Part shown: in pieces, positions 11,380-22,255 of the stretch
Numbering within the stretch: position 1 is the first letter of the stretch
How the letters are laid out: each line of letters starts with the position of its first letter
Assembly: GCA_027946555.1 (NCBI GenBank)
Contig: JAPEVC010000072.1
Location: 62,001 to 126,000, forward strand
Source: Gnomoniopsis sp. IMI 355080
Taxonomy: Eukaryota; Ascomycota; Sordariomycetes; Diaporthales; Gnomoniaceae
Length of the DNA: 64,000 bases
Direction: 5' to 3'
Position numbers and translations under genes: made by a program
The notes under the pieces: model-generated
Told to the model about the DNA's origin: nothing
Database searches by the model: none
What the model saw: only the letters and a program-made list of their open reading frames with translations

Positions 11380-12234
11380 TCAAACCAGCTCGGCATTTCC
11401 TGCATCAACCAGCGACTTCGCATCGGACCACCGCAAAATTAGGATATCCCCGTTCTTGCCATCCATGCTACCATCCTCATCTGTTCCTTTGCCTTCGACA
11501 AGGCAGTCGCTGAGCAGTCGGATGAATACGGCGGTGTCTAGGTCGGGTGTGTCGATCATACTAATGTTACCGGCGGTATCATTCAGGTTCTGCAAATTAG
11601 GCGGGAACGATGAAAGGAACGAGGAGAGGTAGTGATTATGTAGCATGGCCTGATGCCGTGTGGCGTAGGCGAGTTCTGTCTCGGAGAGGCGGGCGCGCAT
11701 AGTCGGCGTGGAAAGGTAATAGAGGGTGTGCTTGTCAATCTGTAATTACAGGCATTCAAAGGGACGTCAGCCATACTGTTGGGTAGGACGCGAAGAGCAC
11801 ACAGCGTTTATGTTGCTTGTGAGAAGGGTGCTAAACGCTCACCTTGGCTATCCTGGCGCGCAAATAACTTCGCACGACGTACTTGTATCTTTCTAATTCG
11901 GTTTGTATTACGATCAGTGCGAAGTTGGTTTTCGGGTCCATGTCGCCGGTCATGTCCTCGACCTTCTCGATTTGGGACTTGATGCGCTCATTTATGCTCT
12001 CGAAGAGCCCGTCGGCCGGCCACCTGTAAAGTACAGATGTTGTTAGAGCTGGGAATGAAAGATGCGGGAACATCGGGCAAGACGGAGTCAAAGCAAAGGT
12101 GTCACGCACTCCAAAAGCTCCGGGGCGCATCGTTCAGCAACCCAAGCACGCGTGAGAGCCTGCAAATCGCGCGTCTCTTGGGGCACCGTGTCAAAGGTTG
12201 GGTCTACCTCCCGGAGGATGTCGTCGATGTCCAT
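11380..12234 (-). CDS. SLD5: GINS complex subunit SLD5
   Basis: Subunit of the GINS tetramer, which with Cdc45 and Mcm2-7 forms the replicative CMG helicase in the nucleus. Three exons: 12110-12234, 11843-12023, 11380-11739 (introns 86 and 103 nt), giving 221 aa, the usual size. It begins MDIDDILREVDPTF. The helical A-domain contains ELERYKYVVRSYLRARIAK, continued across the second intron by IDKHTLYYLST. The C-terminal beta domain shows the family ending (DILILRWSDAKSLVDAGNAELV). Exon phases (2 then 0) close exactly. No sign of truncation. Confidence 0.95.
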
Positions 12235-12778
12235 GGCCGCAACGGTTTTATTGAATGTGCTCGTCTTCTTATTCGTTCCGGACCGTCGAGCGCGTGAGAC
12301 AAAGAGGGTCAGAAAGTGTTGGGCGCGTTCAGTCGCGACTTTGGCACACTCAAAAATGGCTTTGGCGGGTTCGAAGCGACTCGCAAGGGTGAGGCCTGCG
12401 GGGCACAAGATGCATGGGTAGTGCAGCCAACCTGCAGTTTATCCTTGCTAGCCGATGTAGCGTGTAAGTCATCTCGGCCCGGCACATGCCTTATGCATCC
12501 GTCCCGACGTCGTCCCAAGTAGTGCGGTGCACCTACCTACCTTACCGTAGGTAGTACTCAAGTCCGCAGGATAGCTTCAAGCCTAGCGTCTGGTTTACTG
12601 TACTCCGAATTTCACAGGGCCGCCAACTGAATATCGACACAGTCTCATGTGACAACCACTTAATTCCCGCGCGACTAAAAGTCGAACAGCATGGTTTAAG
12701 GATAGTCGTTTATGATTAGGTTGCTATTACTATTTTTCCGACCGTTGAACGAGACTGCTATGGTACAAAGTCCAATTA
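12235..12778. other. Intergenic, SLD5 5' flank
   Basis: It contains the SLD5 promoter side, an ACCTACC..GGTAGGT-type inverted motif and the 3' flank of the secreted protein gene. No gene seen. Confidence 0.55.
12531..12556. repeat. ACCTACCT / AGGTAGT imperfect inverted motif
   Basis: Two and a half copies of CCTA followed by CTTACCGTAGGTAG form a short imperfect inverted repeat. It is one member of the CCTAGGTA-like motif family scattered through the intergenic DNA of this window. Confidence 0.5.
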
Positions 12779-13846
12779 TTACAAATCCAGCAGTTCACTG
12801 AGACGCAGGAATGCGCGGGTGGCATTCTGGTGCTTGTGCCTGAAGCCAGATTCGAAAACACCACCGAGGGTGTCGTCTGCGTACAGGTCGTGGGCAGTAC
12901 CATTGAAGTCCTTCTGCTTGATACTCGGGGGGCAATCACTTCCGATGCAGCAGACGATAGGGCCTTCGCGGCAAAGCTCGGCATTCTGCGTAGTCTTTCA
13001 TGGTATCCATCAGCATGCTTCGATTTCAAGGAGACAATTTTCTCTGTTGGCTCTTTGAAAGAAATATGGAAGATGTGCAAACGTACCGCATGGTCGCCTT
13101 CGTGGGTGTACGCAGCACCCTCGCAAGGCTTGAAGAAGTGCGAGGCACCGATTATCGCGGGACGGTTTCTACTCAGTATCAGCACTGTATCCTGAAATGA
13201 ACAAGCTATTTTACCTTTTTTCAAATTTTGATCAGAGGATGAGTCACAAGACATGATATACTAACCTCATAGGGTTCATACAACCGCCATGTCCATTGTG
13301 ACTGTCAGGAGGACAAGATCCTCCGTTCAGCTTTTTCAAGTCGATGTTACATCCAGTAACGAGCGTTACATCCTTTTCATCGTCTATTTGACATCCGCAC
13401 ACCTAGCCGGACGTGTTAACTTCGTAGGTCCCAAACACCATAGGAGCAAAGAAGGAGGAAGCTCATAATCAGACAGTAGTGGCACTCACAACCGGTACGG
13501 TGAACGCAGCAATGTAGCTGACATCCATCGTGATGCCGTTCTCATTCTCGACATTGAACTCGACCAGAGTGTCCTGGCCGGTATTGCCGTCCTCCTCTTC
13601 GTTCACTTTCAGATTACCCATCCATGGGCCTGTCTGGAACGTCTTATGCTCACCGGTTGCAAGAGTGAGATCTTCAGCCATAAGGCTATATGTGTCGTCA
13701 TTTAGACTGACTGCCTTGTGGTGCCTGTTTTGGATGACAAGAGTCATCCCAAATGAATCGATGCCAGTATCATTGTCCAAGGCCAAAGCAGACCACACAA
13801 GGCTGGTGAATGCCAAGGCCGTAGACAAGAATCTATTGGAAAACAT
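12779..13846 (-). CDS. Secreted cysteine-rich protein, unknown family
   Basis: Four exons: 13490-13846, 13266-13402, 13087-13168, 12779-12985 (introns 87, 97 and 101 nt), giving 260 aa with all phases closing. Residues 1-22 form a signal peptide (MFSNRFLSTALAFTSLVWSALA). Residues 23-119 have no cysteine, are acidic and look beta-rich (IDSFGMTLVIQNRHHKAV). The second half has ten cysteines (VCGC, TGC, GGSC, GGC, PC, ELC, VCCIGSDC). No membrane segment or GPI tail is visible, so it is probably released or wall-bound. I do not recognise the family. The third intron's acceptor (CGCAG before AATGCC) was chosen because it opens a 69-codon exon rich in Cys, while the alternatives soon hit stops. Exon 4 is therefore the least certain. 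Confidence 0.68.
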
Positions 13847-14922
13847 GATCTGCCTTTAGTGAGAAGAGAGACAATTAAAGTGAGTGGCGTTGACTAGGGA
13901 AAAATGGCTAAGCCGGCGACACACTGCTTCACGGCTCAAAAGCGAACGGAGCGTTTCTCTGGTCTGCAGGCGGGTTAAAGGAGAAGAGGAAGTAGGAGGG
14001 AACAGTCTTGGAGCCAGCTACCAAGATAGGCAAGCTACCATTTTATAAAGATTCTCTTCAGGCTTAGATACTTGCATCACGAAAATTACACAGCTTGTAA
14101 ATTACACAGATGGAGCTATGCGTAGGCTGTTCGACTCCAGAGCGGCGATTGGTCGATGATGCTCAAGTCAACAAAAGCCCCTCGTCTGAGCTGATCAAAA
14201 TGTCTGTGCAAAGGGTGCACGGTTGGAATACCCATGTAGCCCTGCGCCTAGCAATTTGGGCGTACAAAGGTATGTGAGGAGGTTCATCATCTTGTCTTTG
14301 CAGCTATGGCAACGTCAACCATCATCCGCAAGACTCAGACGGAAATCGAGGTCGACTTGAAAGGTACAACTGTCAGAGATAACATCATACAGCGCTAAAC
14401 AACCCCCAAGTGTTGGATTCAATGGGTCACATGCGCGTCGAACAAGTATGGGAGTACCGATCTAGGTATGTACTTAGGTAAATATGCCAGCGGCTTGAAG
14501 GGCTAGGAAAATCTAGGGTAACCTTAATGCCTTGGGGAGCCGGTCGAAGGAAGGACCCGTTCTATTAATATTCCAATATTCTGGAGCTTTCTAATTTTAT
14601 AAACACAGAGTTTTATTTCTTTCCGCTATTTGTTTCCTCTACCTACATTCGAGTCTTCGAAAACAACACAGCCCACCTTTCTCGTGGTACTGAGGCCGCT
14701 GCCTTTACACTTCTATACTAGGAATACAAAACGGAACCGACCGGGTAGGCACCCGCTCTCTTATTTGGTATCTCCCCAATACAATCATCATTGCATCGGG
14801 GTGACAGAAACTGACATGTGATGACAGGCACACAAACGCACTGTCCTCGAGCCGTCTTTGGATAGCACAGGCCTAGTACAACCACACCCGTGCATTTTCT
14901 TCTCAGAAAACAGGACAACGAC
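13847..14922. other. Intergenic between divergent genes
   Basis: Shared upstream region of the secreted protein (minus) and the hypothetical protein (plus). It holds a TATAAA box on the minus strand near 14042 and a small exon-like fragment at 14306-14460 (see findings). Confidence 0.5.
14042..14049 (-). promoter_or_regulatory. TATA-like box for secreted Cys-rich protein gene
   Basis: TTTATAAA on the plus strand (TATAAA also on the minus), about 195 nt upstream of the minus-strand start at 13846. Positional inference only. Confidence 0.35.
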
Positions 14923-16098
14923 ATGCCATTTCGCAGACGAGTCTCACAAAATTGGATTTTGATTACAATGGATCCAAATTTGCTGCAGCTTGGCCGAACA
15001 AGTCAAATTCATCGGGATACTCAACATACCTCCCAACTCTCTCAGTCGCCTGAACGTGAAGCGATCCGCAGTGTCAACGCGAGACCAAACATGAATCTTT
15101 GGACTGAAGATGAGCAGCAACTCGACGGCGAAATCGTCGGAGTAGATTTGTCGTTCTATTCCGGAGCTGTCTTCGATAATATTCGAAGTGTAGCCACTGA
15201 AGACCTTGATTCGTCTGAGGACTATGACAACCCACAAAGGCAGGTGGAGGCTTTCGACCTATTCCATTCAGCCAGCCGTCAGCTGAAGCAACACTTCGAT
15301 GATGAGCCTCCTCAAACTCCTAGACTTCAAAGAAGGAACGCAACCAGGAGGTCATGGAATGTCTGCAATAATTCAGCTTCCTTGCGCGATGGGCAGCATG
15401 GAGATGGCGTCAGCGATACAAAAGAACATCAACTTGCGCAAAGGCCCGTTCATCTCAGTGGCCGTGAGCATACCAAAATGGGTTGCTCTGACATCGAAGC
15501 TCATTCTTCTCGTGGGGTCATGAATCACCAAACCACCAGGATAAACAGATCTGGGTTCAGAGGAGGACAACCAAACCTTGAATCACCAGCTGATGACACG
15601 TATACCGTTCAGAAGACGCTGAGCCCGTGTCCTGGCGAGGCTGACAACGCAGTATCCCCTGTCTCAAGCACACCCTCGCTATGCGCAGAGAGTGTTAGCA
15701 CTCCCAACTCCGTCATCAGCGTGTCATATTTTGTCGACCACGCTCAGGCCGTTCCGCTGGGTAATTCTGCCAGTGCTGCGTGCATTGATGCCCATAGCCG
15801 GGAATCAGCGCTTGATATGATCCTGCAGCGTCCTGAGAGAACGTATACCACCAATGAGTCCAATTGCTCCTCGAAAGAATCAACGCTCGTGGCGCAAGAT
15901 GGTCAATACATAGAGAGAGACGACCTGTCTATTGTCAGCACGATGCCAGACACCCCTGCTTGTGACGTTGATCCCCCAGCAGGCAAAGACGTGGGTTCTC
16001 ATCTCAATCCCACCTCCCAAAAGTCAGAGCCAGTCTATCAGCTCGGGAATCTCATTGGCTTCATTCCCTGTCTCCCTCTGGAGCCCCCTGAGCGTTAA
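14923..16098 (+). CDS. Hypothetical disordered protein with in-frame continuation past stop
   Basis: A 391-aa open frame from ATG 14923 (MPFRRRVSQNW). An internal ATG at 14968 is an alternative start. The protein is polar and Ser-, Gln-, Asp- and Glu-rich, with no recognisable domain, and is likely intrinsically disordered. Its acidic patches (TEDLDSSEDYDN) and Ser/Thr-Pro sites (SPVSSTPSL) fit a regulatory protein, but no function can be assigned. It ends NLIGFIPCLPLEPPER and then TAA. The same frame stays open for another 75 codons and contains a near copy, NLTGFLPCLPLGPPAT, at about 16175-16222, so the annotated stop may be a recent nonsense change or the gene may be decaying. No introns are needed. 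Confidence 0.5.
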   Translation: MPFRRRVSQNWILITMDPNLLQLGRTSQIHRDTQHTSQLSQSPEREAIRSVNARPNMNLWTEDEQQLDGEIVGVDLSFYSGAVFDNIRSVATEDLDSSEDYDNPQRQVEAFDLFHSASRQLKQHFDDEPPQTPRLQRRNATRRSWNVCNNSASLRDGQHGDGVSDTKEHQLAQRPVHLSGREHTKMGCSDIEAHSSRGVMNHQTTRINRSGFRGGQPNLESPADDTYTVQKTLSPCPGEADNAVSPVSSTPSLCAESVSTPNSVISVSYFVDHAQAVPLGNSASAACIDAHSRESALDMILQRPERTYTTNESNCSSKESTLVAQDGQYIERDDLSIVSTMPDTPACDVDPPAGKDVGSHLNPTSQKSEPVYQLGNLIGFIPCLPLEPPER

Positions 16099-17389
16099 TG
16101 TTCACGACTCGTTCCCCCGGAGCCTATGATGGAGTTGCCACGCGCCTTTCCACTTGTGCCTCGGGCGGCCGAAAATCTCACTGGCTTTCTTCCCTGTCTA
16201 CCTTTGGGCCCTCCGGCGACAAAAGCGTCAAATGGGTCATCACAACAGTCGCCTCACGAACCTCCTTGGAGACGGGTTCACCCGCTCCCGACACATACTT
16301 CACGCTATTCTCGATCAGATTAGCCGGACTGGCCAGTGATATAGTCGGGAGGATTTGTAAGGCCGTGTAGAGTTGTAAATCCGCTGCTATCGGTGGATCG
16401 CGCAGTCGTCCGGTGTGAGATCTTTGCTCTTCACCATTTATATTTTATGGGGTATAGAATCCTGTCGGTAGCGGTGGACACAGAACAGAGTGGACAGTCA
16501 AATTCTTGAAGGTTATCTTCCAGATATTGGTGCATTGAACAATTTTCGACTTTCGTGTGGGCTTTTAGTTTGTGTCAGACATTGTCATCGATCCAGGAAC
16601 AGATGCAGATTTCTGTATTTTCAAGTCGGCTATATGGGGAAAGGCGTCGGGTTCTTTTGGCCAGCATCACGGGGTTTACGATGCAAGGCGCTTTTGCAAA
16701 AGGCTAGTGCTTGAGTGAGTCTAGATTTGAATGAACACCTGGGTATGGGGCTTTGTATATACCTGAGGAGGTACTATTAAGTAGAATTTTATATAGTTGG
16801 CGATTTGTCAGGAAGGACGAGATATGGCATGGACACGTCATCGAATCACCTGAAGATGGAGGTATGTCAACCCCTTCGAGGATAACTTTGCCGGTGGTAG
16901 AGGTACCGAGGCCTGCTGTTGATGTGTCTCGAGACTTCGGCACTAAATCGTGGCTTAATTCCATAGGTGTCTAGGAAGGTGCACAAAGAAATTTGTCTTG
17001 TGAAGAAGGGTTGCAGTAAATCTGTACGAGAACGAACGAACAGAGAGCACGGAAAGACAACGACTCCGTACTAACGTCTACCGGTATGACCGGTGATCAT
17101 CTAGGTGTGAAACTAAAAGTTCTCCCAAAACGAGTCCTTGTTGCTGTGCGTCATGTGAGGGCATGTACAAACGACAGCTGCATGACGCTATATTCGAAGA
17201 CGGAGGGAAAACAGTGTGGGGCTTATTTTATTGCGGAAATCATGCCCCAGATTGATGGTCATAGTCTGGAAATCGTTAAAAAGTCGTAGCGCCATTGAAA
17301 ACTCGTCGTTGACACTGACTTCAAAGCTAGCAACTGGGCGATCGATCATCCGACCTCGAGAGTGTTGAGTTTCCCAAGCTCGGGGAAGC
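16099..17389. other. Intergenic / decayed 3' extension, then OYE 3' flank
   Basis: 16099-16326 is an in-frame open continuation of the hypothetical gene, ending at a TAG. From there to 17389 there is nothing supportable: short overlapping frames on both strands and AT-rich patches near 16430 and 16780. Confidence 0.5.
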
Positions 17390-19103
17390 TTAAACCTTCT
17401 GAGATGCCGGCCAATCAGCCCTCATGTATTGGTTAGGCCACTTGACTTGAACACCCAAGTGGTGAGCAGCCCGCAGACAGAATTCCGGCTCGCGCTTGGT
17501 AACGTCAGCATCTTTCGAATCACTATGAGAGAATTGCTCGGGATGTGTTTCTGGGACAAGTAACCTGAGAGAGGAATACTCACGAGGAACTGGCGTGCGA
17601 TGATCACAACATCTGCCTTGGATTGATCCTCACCATCATTCGAGGAGCTGTCTGTGAACGAGCTATTGTTCTGGACAATATCCCTCGCCATCTCGGCATT
17701 ATCGATGGCTCCAAGAGCACCGATAAGCATCTTTTTTCCAGATTTCTGGAGGCTCTTGCGAATCTCGCCAGCCTTATCGACCTGATAGTATGGGTGCAAT
17801 TCCAACTTCTGGTCGGAAGAGTTACCGCCCGAAGAGACATCAAGAAGATCGACCCCCAGCTCCGGAAGCAGGTGAGCAAGCTTGATGCTCTGAGGCATAT
17901 CCCAGTTTTCCTTACCGCTCCACTCCATCCATTCGGTGGCTGAAATGCGGACGAACAGAGGCATCGAGTCAGGTATGACGGCGCGAACCGCCTTGACACA
18001 TTCGATTAGAAAGCGGATACGGTTCTCAAAGCTGCCTCCGTATTCATCGGTGCGTTGCTATATTTAGTCAGCCAATGCCGAGCTCCTTTTGCGCCGAGCA
18101 GCTGTTAGGACTCACGTTACTGAGAGGCGACATAAAAGCCTGAAGGAACAGAGTTAGCATTGACTATCCAAGATGTGATCCGGGCCGCAGGAATCGTACC
18201 GTGATGAGATATCCGTGCGCACCATGGATCTCAATCACATCGAAGCCCGCCTCGACAGCCCTCTTTGCTGCCTGTGCGAAAGCTTCGATGGTCTCCTTGA
18301 TCTGGTCTAACGTCATCTCCTTCACCTGCGGGAATGTTTTCGAGAAAGAGATCGCACTAGGGCCCCACACGTTGTCGGGCCATCCCCCAGCATCCGGCGT
18401 CGCCACATGGGGTGTGCCAGGTGCCTGGCGGTGCCAGGGCGCAAGAGTACTGTGTCCTGTCAGAATGCTGTTGTACAGTCTAGAGTGACATAGGTTTGAA
18501 GTACCTGGCTTTCCTGCCTGCATGAGCAAGCTGGACTGAGACATTGAATGTTAGTGGTGGTCTTGGGCAGAATGGGTGGTGCCCAGCATGTGTGCGCCTA
18601 AATACGAGGGTACATACTGCCAGCTTTGTGACCTTGAGAGTGTACGTAATCCGTAATGCGCTTCAAAGGCGCAATTTGGCTATCTTTCCACAGGCCGGAG
18701 TCCTCGGGCGATCTTCGTGGTGTGAAGGCCGTGTCAATTCATAATTGATACTAGCACGAGCATGGAGAATGTTCAGTACTCACATGCGCCCATTAGGAAG
18801 GACTGCGGTGGCCTCGACCATCGTTAGCGCGGCGCCCCGAGCACTGAACGTTCCGAGATGAACAAGGTGCCAGTCAGTCAGATGGCCGTCATCAGCTGAG
18901 TATTGACACATGGGACTGACGACGAAACGGTTGACGAGAGTGACGCCGCGGATGGTGAGTGGGTGGAACAACGTCGGGACCTTCTCCGGATGCGCGGGGT
19001 CCAGCTCGAGCGCTGAGCCAGCCGGCGGCGTCTGTGCCGGCGTATAGAACGGGACACCGGAGGCTGGCTTGCTAGCCGTGGGTTTGTTGTCAAAGCTTCC
19101 CAT
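17390..19103 (-). CDS. Old Yellow Enzyme-type NADH:flavin oxidoreductase (YqjM-like)
   Basis: FMN-dependent TIM-barrel ene-reductase. Seven exons: 18784-19103, 18618-18712, 18505-18535, 18200-18449, 18116-18139, 17584-18057, 17390-17494, giving 432 aa with all phases closing. Start ATG at 19103 (MGSFDNKPTA). SPMCQYSADDGHLTDWH carries the FMN-site Cys and Tyr of the YqjM class. QLAHAGRKAS and EIHGAHGYL hold the substrate-binding His residues. RTDEYGGSFENRIRF is the family signature, and VIIARQFLREPEF lies near the phosphate site. The family reduces activated C=C bonds using NADPH; the substrate is unknown. Exons 3 (31 nt) and 5 (24 nt) are very small. The 3' end (WPNQYMRADWPASQKV) was recovered across an 89-nt intron. 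Confidence 0.94.
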
Positions 19104-20294
19104 TGCGAATTTGTTGAGACTTGGCGACAAGTGGTGCAGGTGCAGTTGGATCTGGTGTTCAACACCAGAATGGAGTCGTGACGTATGATGATGCTATAGT
19201 GCCCTTGTGATGGCCAGCGCGTCCTTCTATGACTGTCTGTACTGGCACCTTGCCTCAATTTATAGATCTTGTGGACAGACGCTTGTGCTGGAGCAAGAAG
19301 GCCGACGATATTTTTAATGAAATAAACAAATAATGTAGGATTATAAATCCTTATAGCTATTGTTATATGTATGGCGTGTATAAGGTTCCAAGTCAGACTT
19401 GGGTTTAAAGGCAACAGGTAGGTTAATCGGGAAAAACATTATTCAATCTTCCTACGTGCTCTAGGCTTACTAATACCCGCAGTACCGCCTTTCCCCACTC
19501 CAATTAGTCCGTACTGCGTATATGTTGCGGCGAATGTTACCTTAGCCCACGACGTGTTCTGCTGCACTGATTCCTAATGATATGCACCAATTACAGTCTC
19601 CCTCACAGGAGCAATATCTGCACCTAGTAGACGGGTACCACACCCGGCTGACGCAGGTGGGCCGGGCTTAGGCCGATTGATTCACGAGACTTTCGTATGA
19701 GGATCAAAGCCCACCTACCCTTTTAGGAAGGCGGGTCGAAAATGATTGGATGAGCGGTCTTCGCGTACTATGTCGCACAGGACGGACCAGAGAACGGTCG
19801 AGAACAACTTCAAGAACTGTAATATGCAGCTTATTTTAGAAAAGTATTCTGATAAGCTAGAATCAGCGTGAACGCGCATATACTACCAGTCTACTCGCAG
19901 GTAACGGAAAATTTCGACTGTACATCAAGCAGCGTTACAGCCACCCACAAGTGACGAGGAGAGATTATCTAGGATGAACCCATATGTCGAACAAAATACA
20001 CTTGTAGGCAGAAAACCCGGCCAAGAAAGTTCCCAAGATAACAAGCCACAGCGGAGAGTTTCCCCCATGTATGAAGGGCGACTTTTGGAAGCTCAAGATG
20101 CTGTAAGCGATACGGGAGAAAGCTGCAGTCAGCGAAATGGTAACCGAGGTAAGTAGTCAGCAATGTTGGCCCCTCGTTTCACCGCTTTTCCAGTGACTAG
20201 TGGAGCAGAACCACTGGCTACCTAATATTCTCTTGCGCCATGCTTGTTCCTTGGAAAGTATCTATTGCTTGATTGGTCTTGATAGTTTCGCACA
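19104..20294. other. Intergenic between divergent OYE and APH-like genes
   Basis: Upstream regions of both genes. An AT-rich stretch near 19310-19390 may include OYE promoter sequence. No open frame longer than about 65 codons outside the OYE upstream frame, and no RNA gene seen. Confidence 0.55.
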
Positions 20295-21500
20295 ATGGGC
20301 ACTCCAGCAAGCTACCTCCCCCCCGAGCTGTCCGCTCAGTCAATTGTCAACCTTGCTGAGTCACTAGGCTTGCCTGCTCCCACGAGGGTAGAACCACTCC
20401 GGGTCGCGGCAGAATACCATTCGATATATTTGCTTCACTACGAAAGAGAACTCTCAAGTACAATTACAGCTCGCGCGAATCCTGATGGGTCTGTCACTCT
20501 GGTACTGCGGGTCTCGGGTCGTCATCTCCCTCGTGTTAAGACCCTGAATGAGGTGGGCGTGATGGCTTGGGTCTCGCAGAACACCACCATTCCTGTGCCA
20601 TCAGTTGTGCGCTTTAGCGAAAGCGAAGATAATTGTATCGGGCATGAGTTCACTCTCTTGGAGAGAGCTTCGGGCACCAGTCTCGACAAAATCTACGACA
20701 GCCTCAGCCAGGAGCAAAAGAAGGACATCGTGGAGCAACTAGTGACTTTCCTCGTCGAGCTACATTCCAAGCCTTGGGCGACGGAGCGTGTCGGAGGATT
20801 AGAACTGCGGGACGGTCTTGTCTCTCCTGGACCAGCGTTGGAAGAGACCTTCTGGCAGGCTCCAGACATTGAGAAATACTGGCCGGGAGAGACTATTGAG
20901 TCCCTCAATCCTCTCCGTGACGACTTCGACAGTTACGTGTCTTATGCAGTGGCCAGTCTTGAATGCTACATCCATGCTTTCGAGAGCCATCACTCGCTGG
21001 ATCGCTTTAGAACCATGCTGCCCAAGATACGACGATTCGTCTCGGTCATCCAGTCGGAAAAGTATAAATTCAAGCTGAACGATGTGAAGTACATACTGGC
21101 ACACAAGGACTTGCACTTTGCGAACATCATGTGCGATCCCACCAGTTCAGGCTCGAAAGTCACGGCAATACTGGACTGGGAGTTCAGCGGGATTGTACCT
21201 GCCCCCAGATGGAACCCAAGTCGAGCTTTTCTGTGGAACGGAAAGAGGGACGCAGAGGCAAAGGAGGAACAGGCGAGGATGGAAGCCCTGTTTGAGACAT
21301 TGTGTCATGAAAAGGGGGCAACACAGCTACTTGAGGAGGCAAAGCCAAATACGTTACAGGAAGAGATGCAAACCGCCGTCAACCATATTCGTGCCATTGT
21401 CGAGGTTTGCCCGCGTAATCAAGCGCAGGATAGGGTGGAGACGTGGAGAGACGTTGCTGAGACGGCCATGGATACATTTGTTTGTTCGAAGCAAACGTGA
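20295..21500 (+). CDS. APH-family (aminoglycoside phosphotransferase-like) kinase
   Basis: Single-exon 401-aa protein of the phosphotransferase (APH) fold, a group expanded in filamentous fungi with mostly unknown small-molecule or protein substrates. The N-lobe includes TLVLRVSGRHLP and NEVGVMAWV, which stand where the nucleotide-binding strands and helix C sit. The catalytic loop is AHKDLHFANIM (H-x-D-x-x-x-x-N, about residues 273-283), and the metal-binding motif is ILDWEFSG about 15 residues later. All key residues are present, so it is probably active. A Glu/Lys-rich C-terminal helical segment follows. No intron; the ATG is the first in frame. A resistance role is not implied. Confidence 0.85.
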   Translation: MGTPASYLPPELSAQSIVNLAESLGLPAPTRVEPLRVAAEYHSIYLLHYERELSSTITARANPDGSVTLVLRVSGRHLPRVKTLNEVGVMAWVSQNTTIPVPSVVRFSESEDNCIGHEFTLLERASGTSLDKIYDSLSQEQKKDIVEQLVTFLVELHSKPWATERVGGLELRDGLVSPGPALEETFWQAPDIEKYWPGETIESLNPLRDDFDSYVSYAVASLECYIHAFESHHSLDRFRTMLPKIRRFVSVIQSEKYKFKLNDVKYILAHKDLHFANIMCDPTSSGSKVTAILDWEFSGIVPAPRWNPSRAFLWNGKRDAEAKEEQARMEALFETLCHEKGATQLLEEAKPNTLQEEMQTAVNHIRAIVEVCPRNQAQDRVETWRDVAETAMDTFVCSKQT

Positions 21501-22255
21501 GGCAGCAGGATTCCATAAATGCCCGTGTCCCACATTATAGAATCTCTATACCTATATACTAGCCTCTCGAGTCATAATACCTGATAATCAATTACTTCCT
21601 TCGCATGGGCGGGTGCCCTCTCCATAAGATTATGAGTTGCCAAAGACTATGTCTCACTAGCCTTGTTCATCAAAGGAACTTGGGGAACTTGGTAACCTTG
21701 GAGATCAGAATAGACAGAGGAATTTTCCATTTAGACAAATCTGGTCATCAAAACAGGAAGTCACCATACGTGAGGCGTGTGTTTCCACAGACTGACAGAT
21801 CTCAATCACTTCACGCAACACAACAAGTTCCAACTTCTTTCTGATTTTTGTTACTGCCCACCTAATCCAGGAGAACTTCTACTTCCCAATCATCGGCCCA
21901 TCTTCCACCTCACATTCACACAACTATCTCCAGCAGCACACCTTCATGCTGCATTTCTCATTGTTGTGGTCCATCTTATTCTTGACCCACCTCTGCACAT
22001 TCTAGCACTGACCAATCTTAGGCTTGTTGCACATTCAACTTTCTCTACCCCCTGAGTAGGAGCCTCCACGTCGCATCTTCCTCCTGAAGCGCACCTGACG
22101 ACGCGAAAACTCCAGCTATACTTCCTATCGCACTACATCTGATCTACCTAGCCAGACAGCCACCAGAAGGTCTGTGTATATCAATATGCTTGGGTATTCG
22201 CCAAGACGCCTTTGGGAAGCTGACTAGATTGCACTTGTACAGGTTCTTGGACACA
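21501..22255. other. Intergenic, upstream of 2EXR gene
   Basis: CA/CT-rich tract (about 21790-22150) typical of fungal promoters and 5' leaders, before the ATG at 22256. No gene seen. Confidence 0.55.

Noticed and set aside
11018..11632. 204-codon plus-strand open frame
   Set aside because: Antisense to the certain last exon of SLD5 and its flank, with no recognisable domain.
19104..19130. 5' extension of the Old Yellow Enzyme frame
   Set aside because: Starts at a TTG; ATG 19103 is the first real start.
22190..22255. 5' extension of the 2EXR protein frame
   Set aside because: The extension begins at a TTG, not ATG. The first ATG is at 22256, in a good context.
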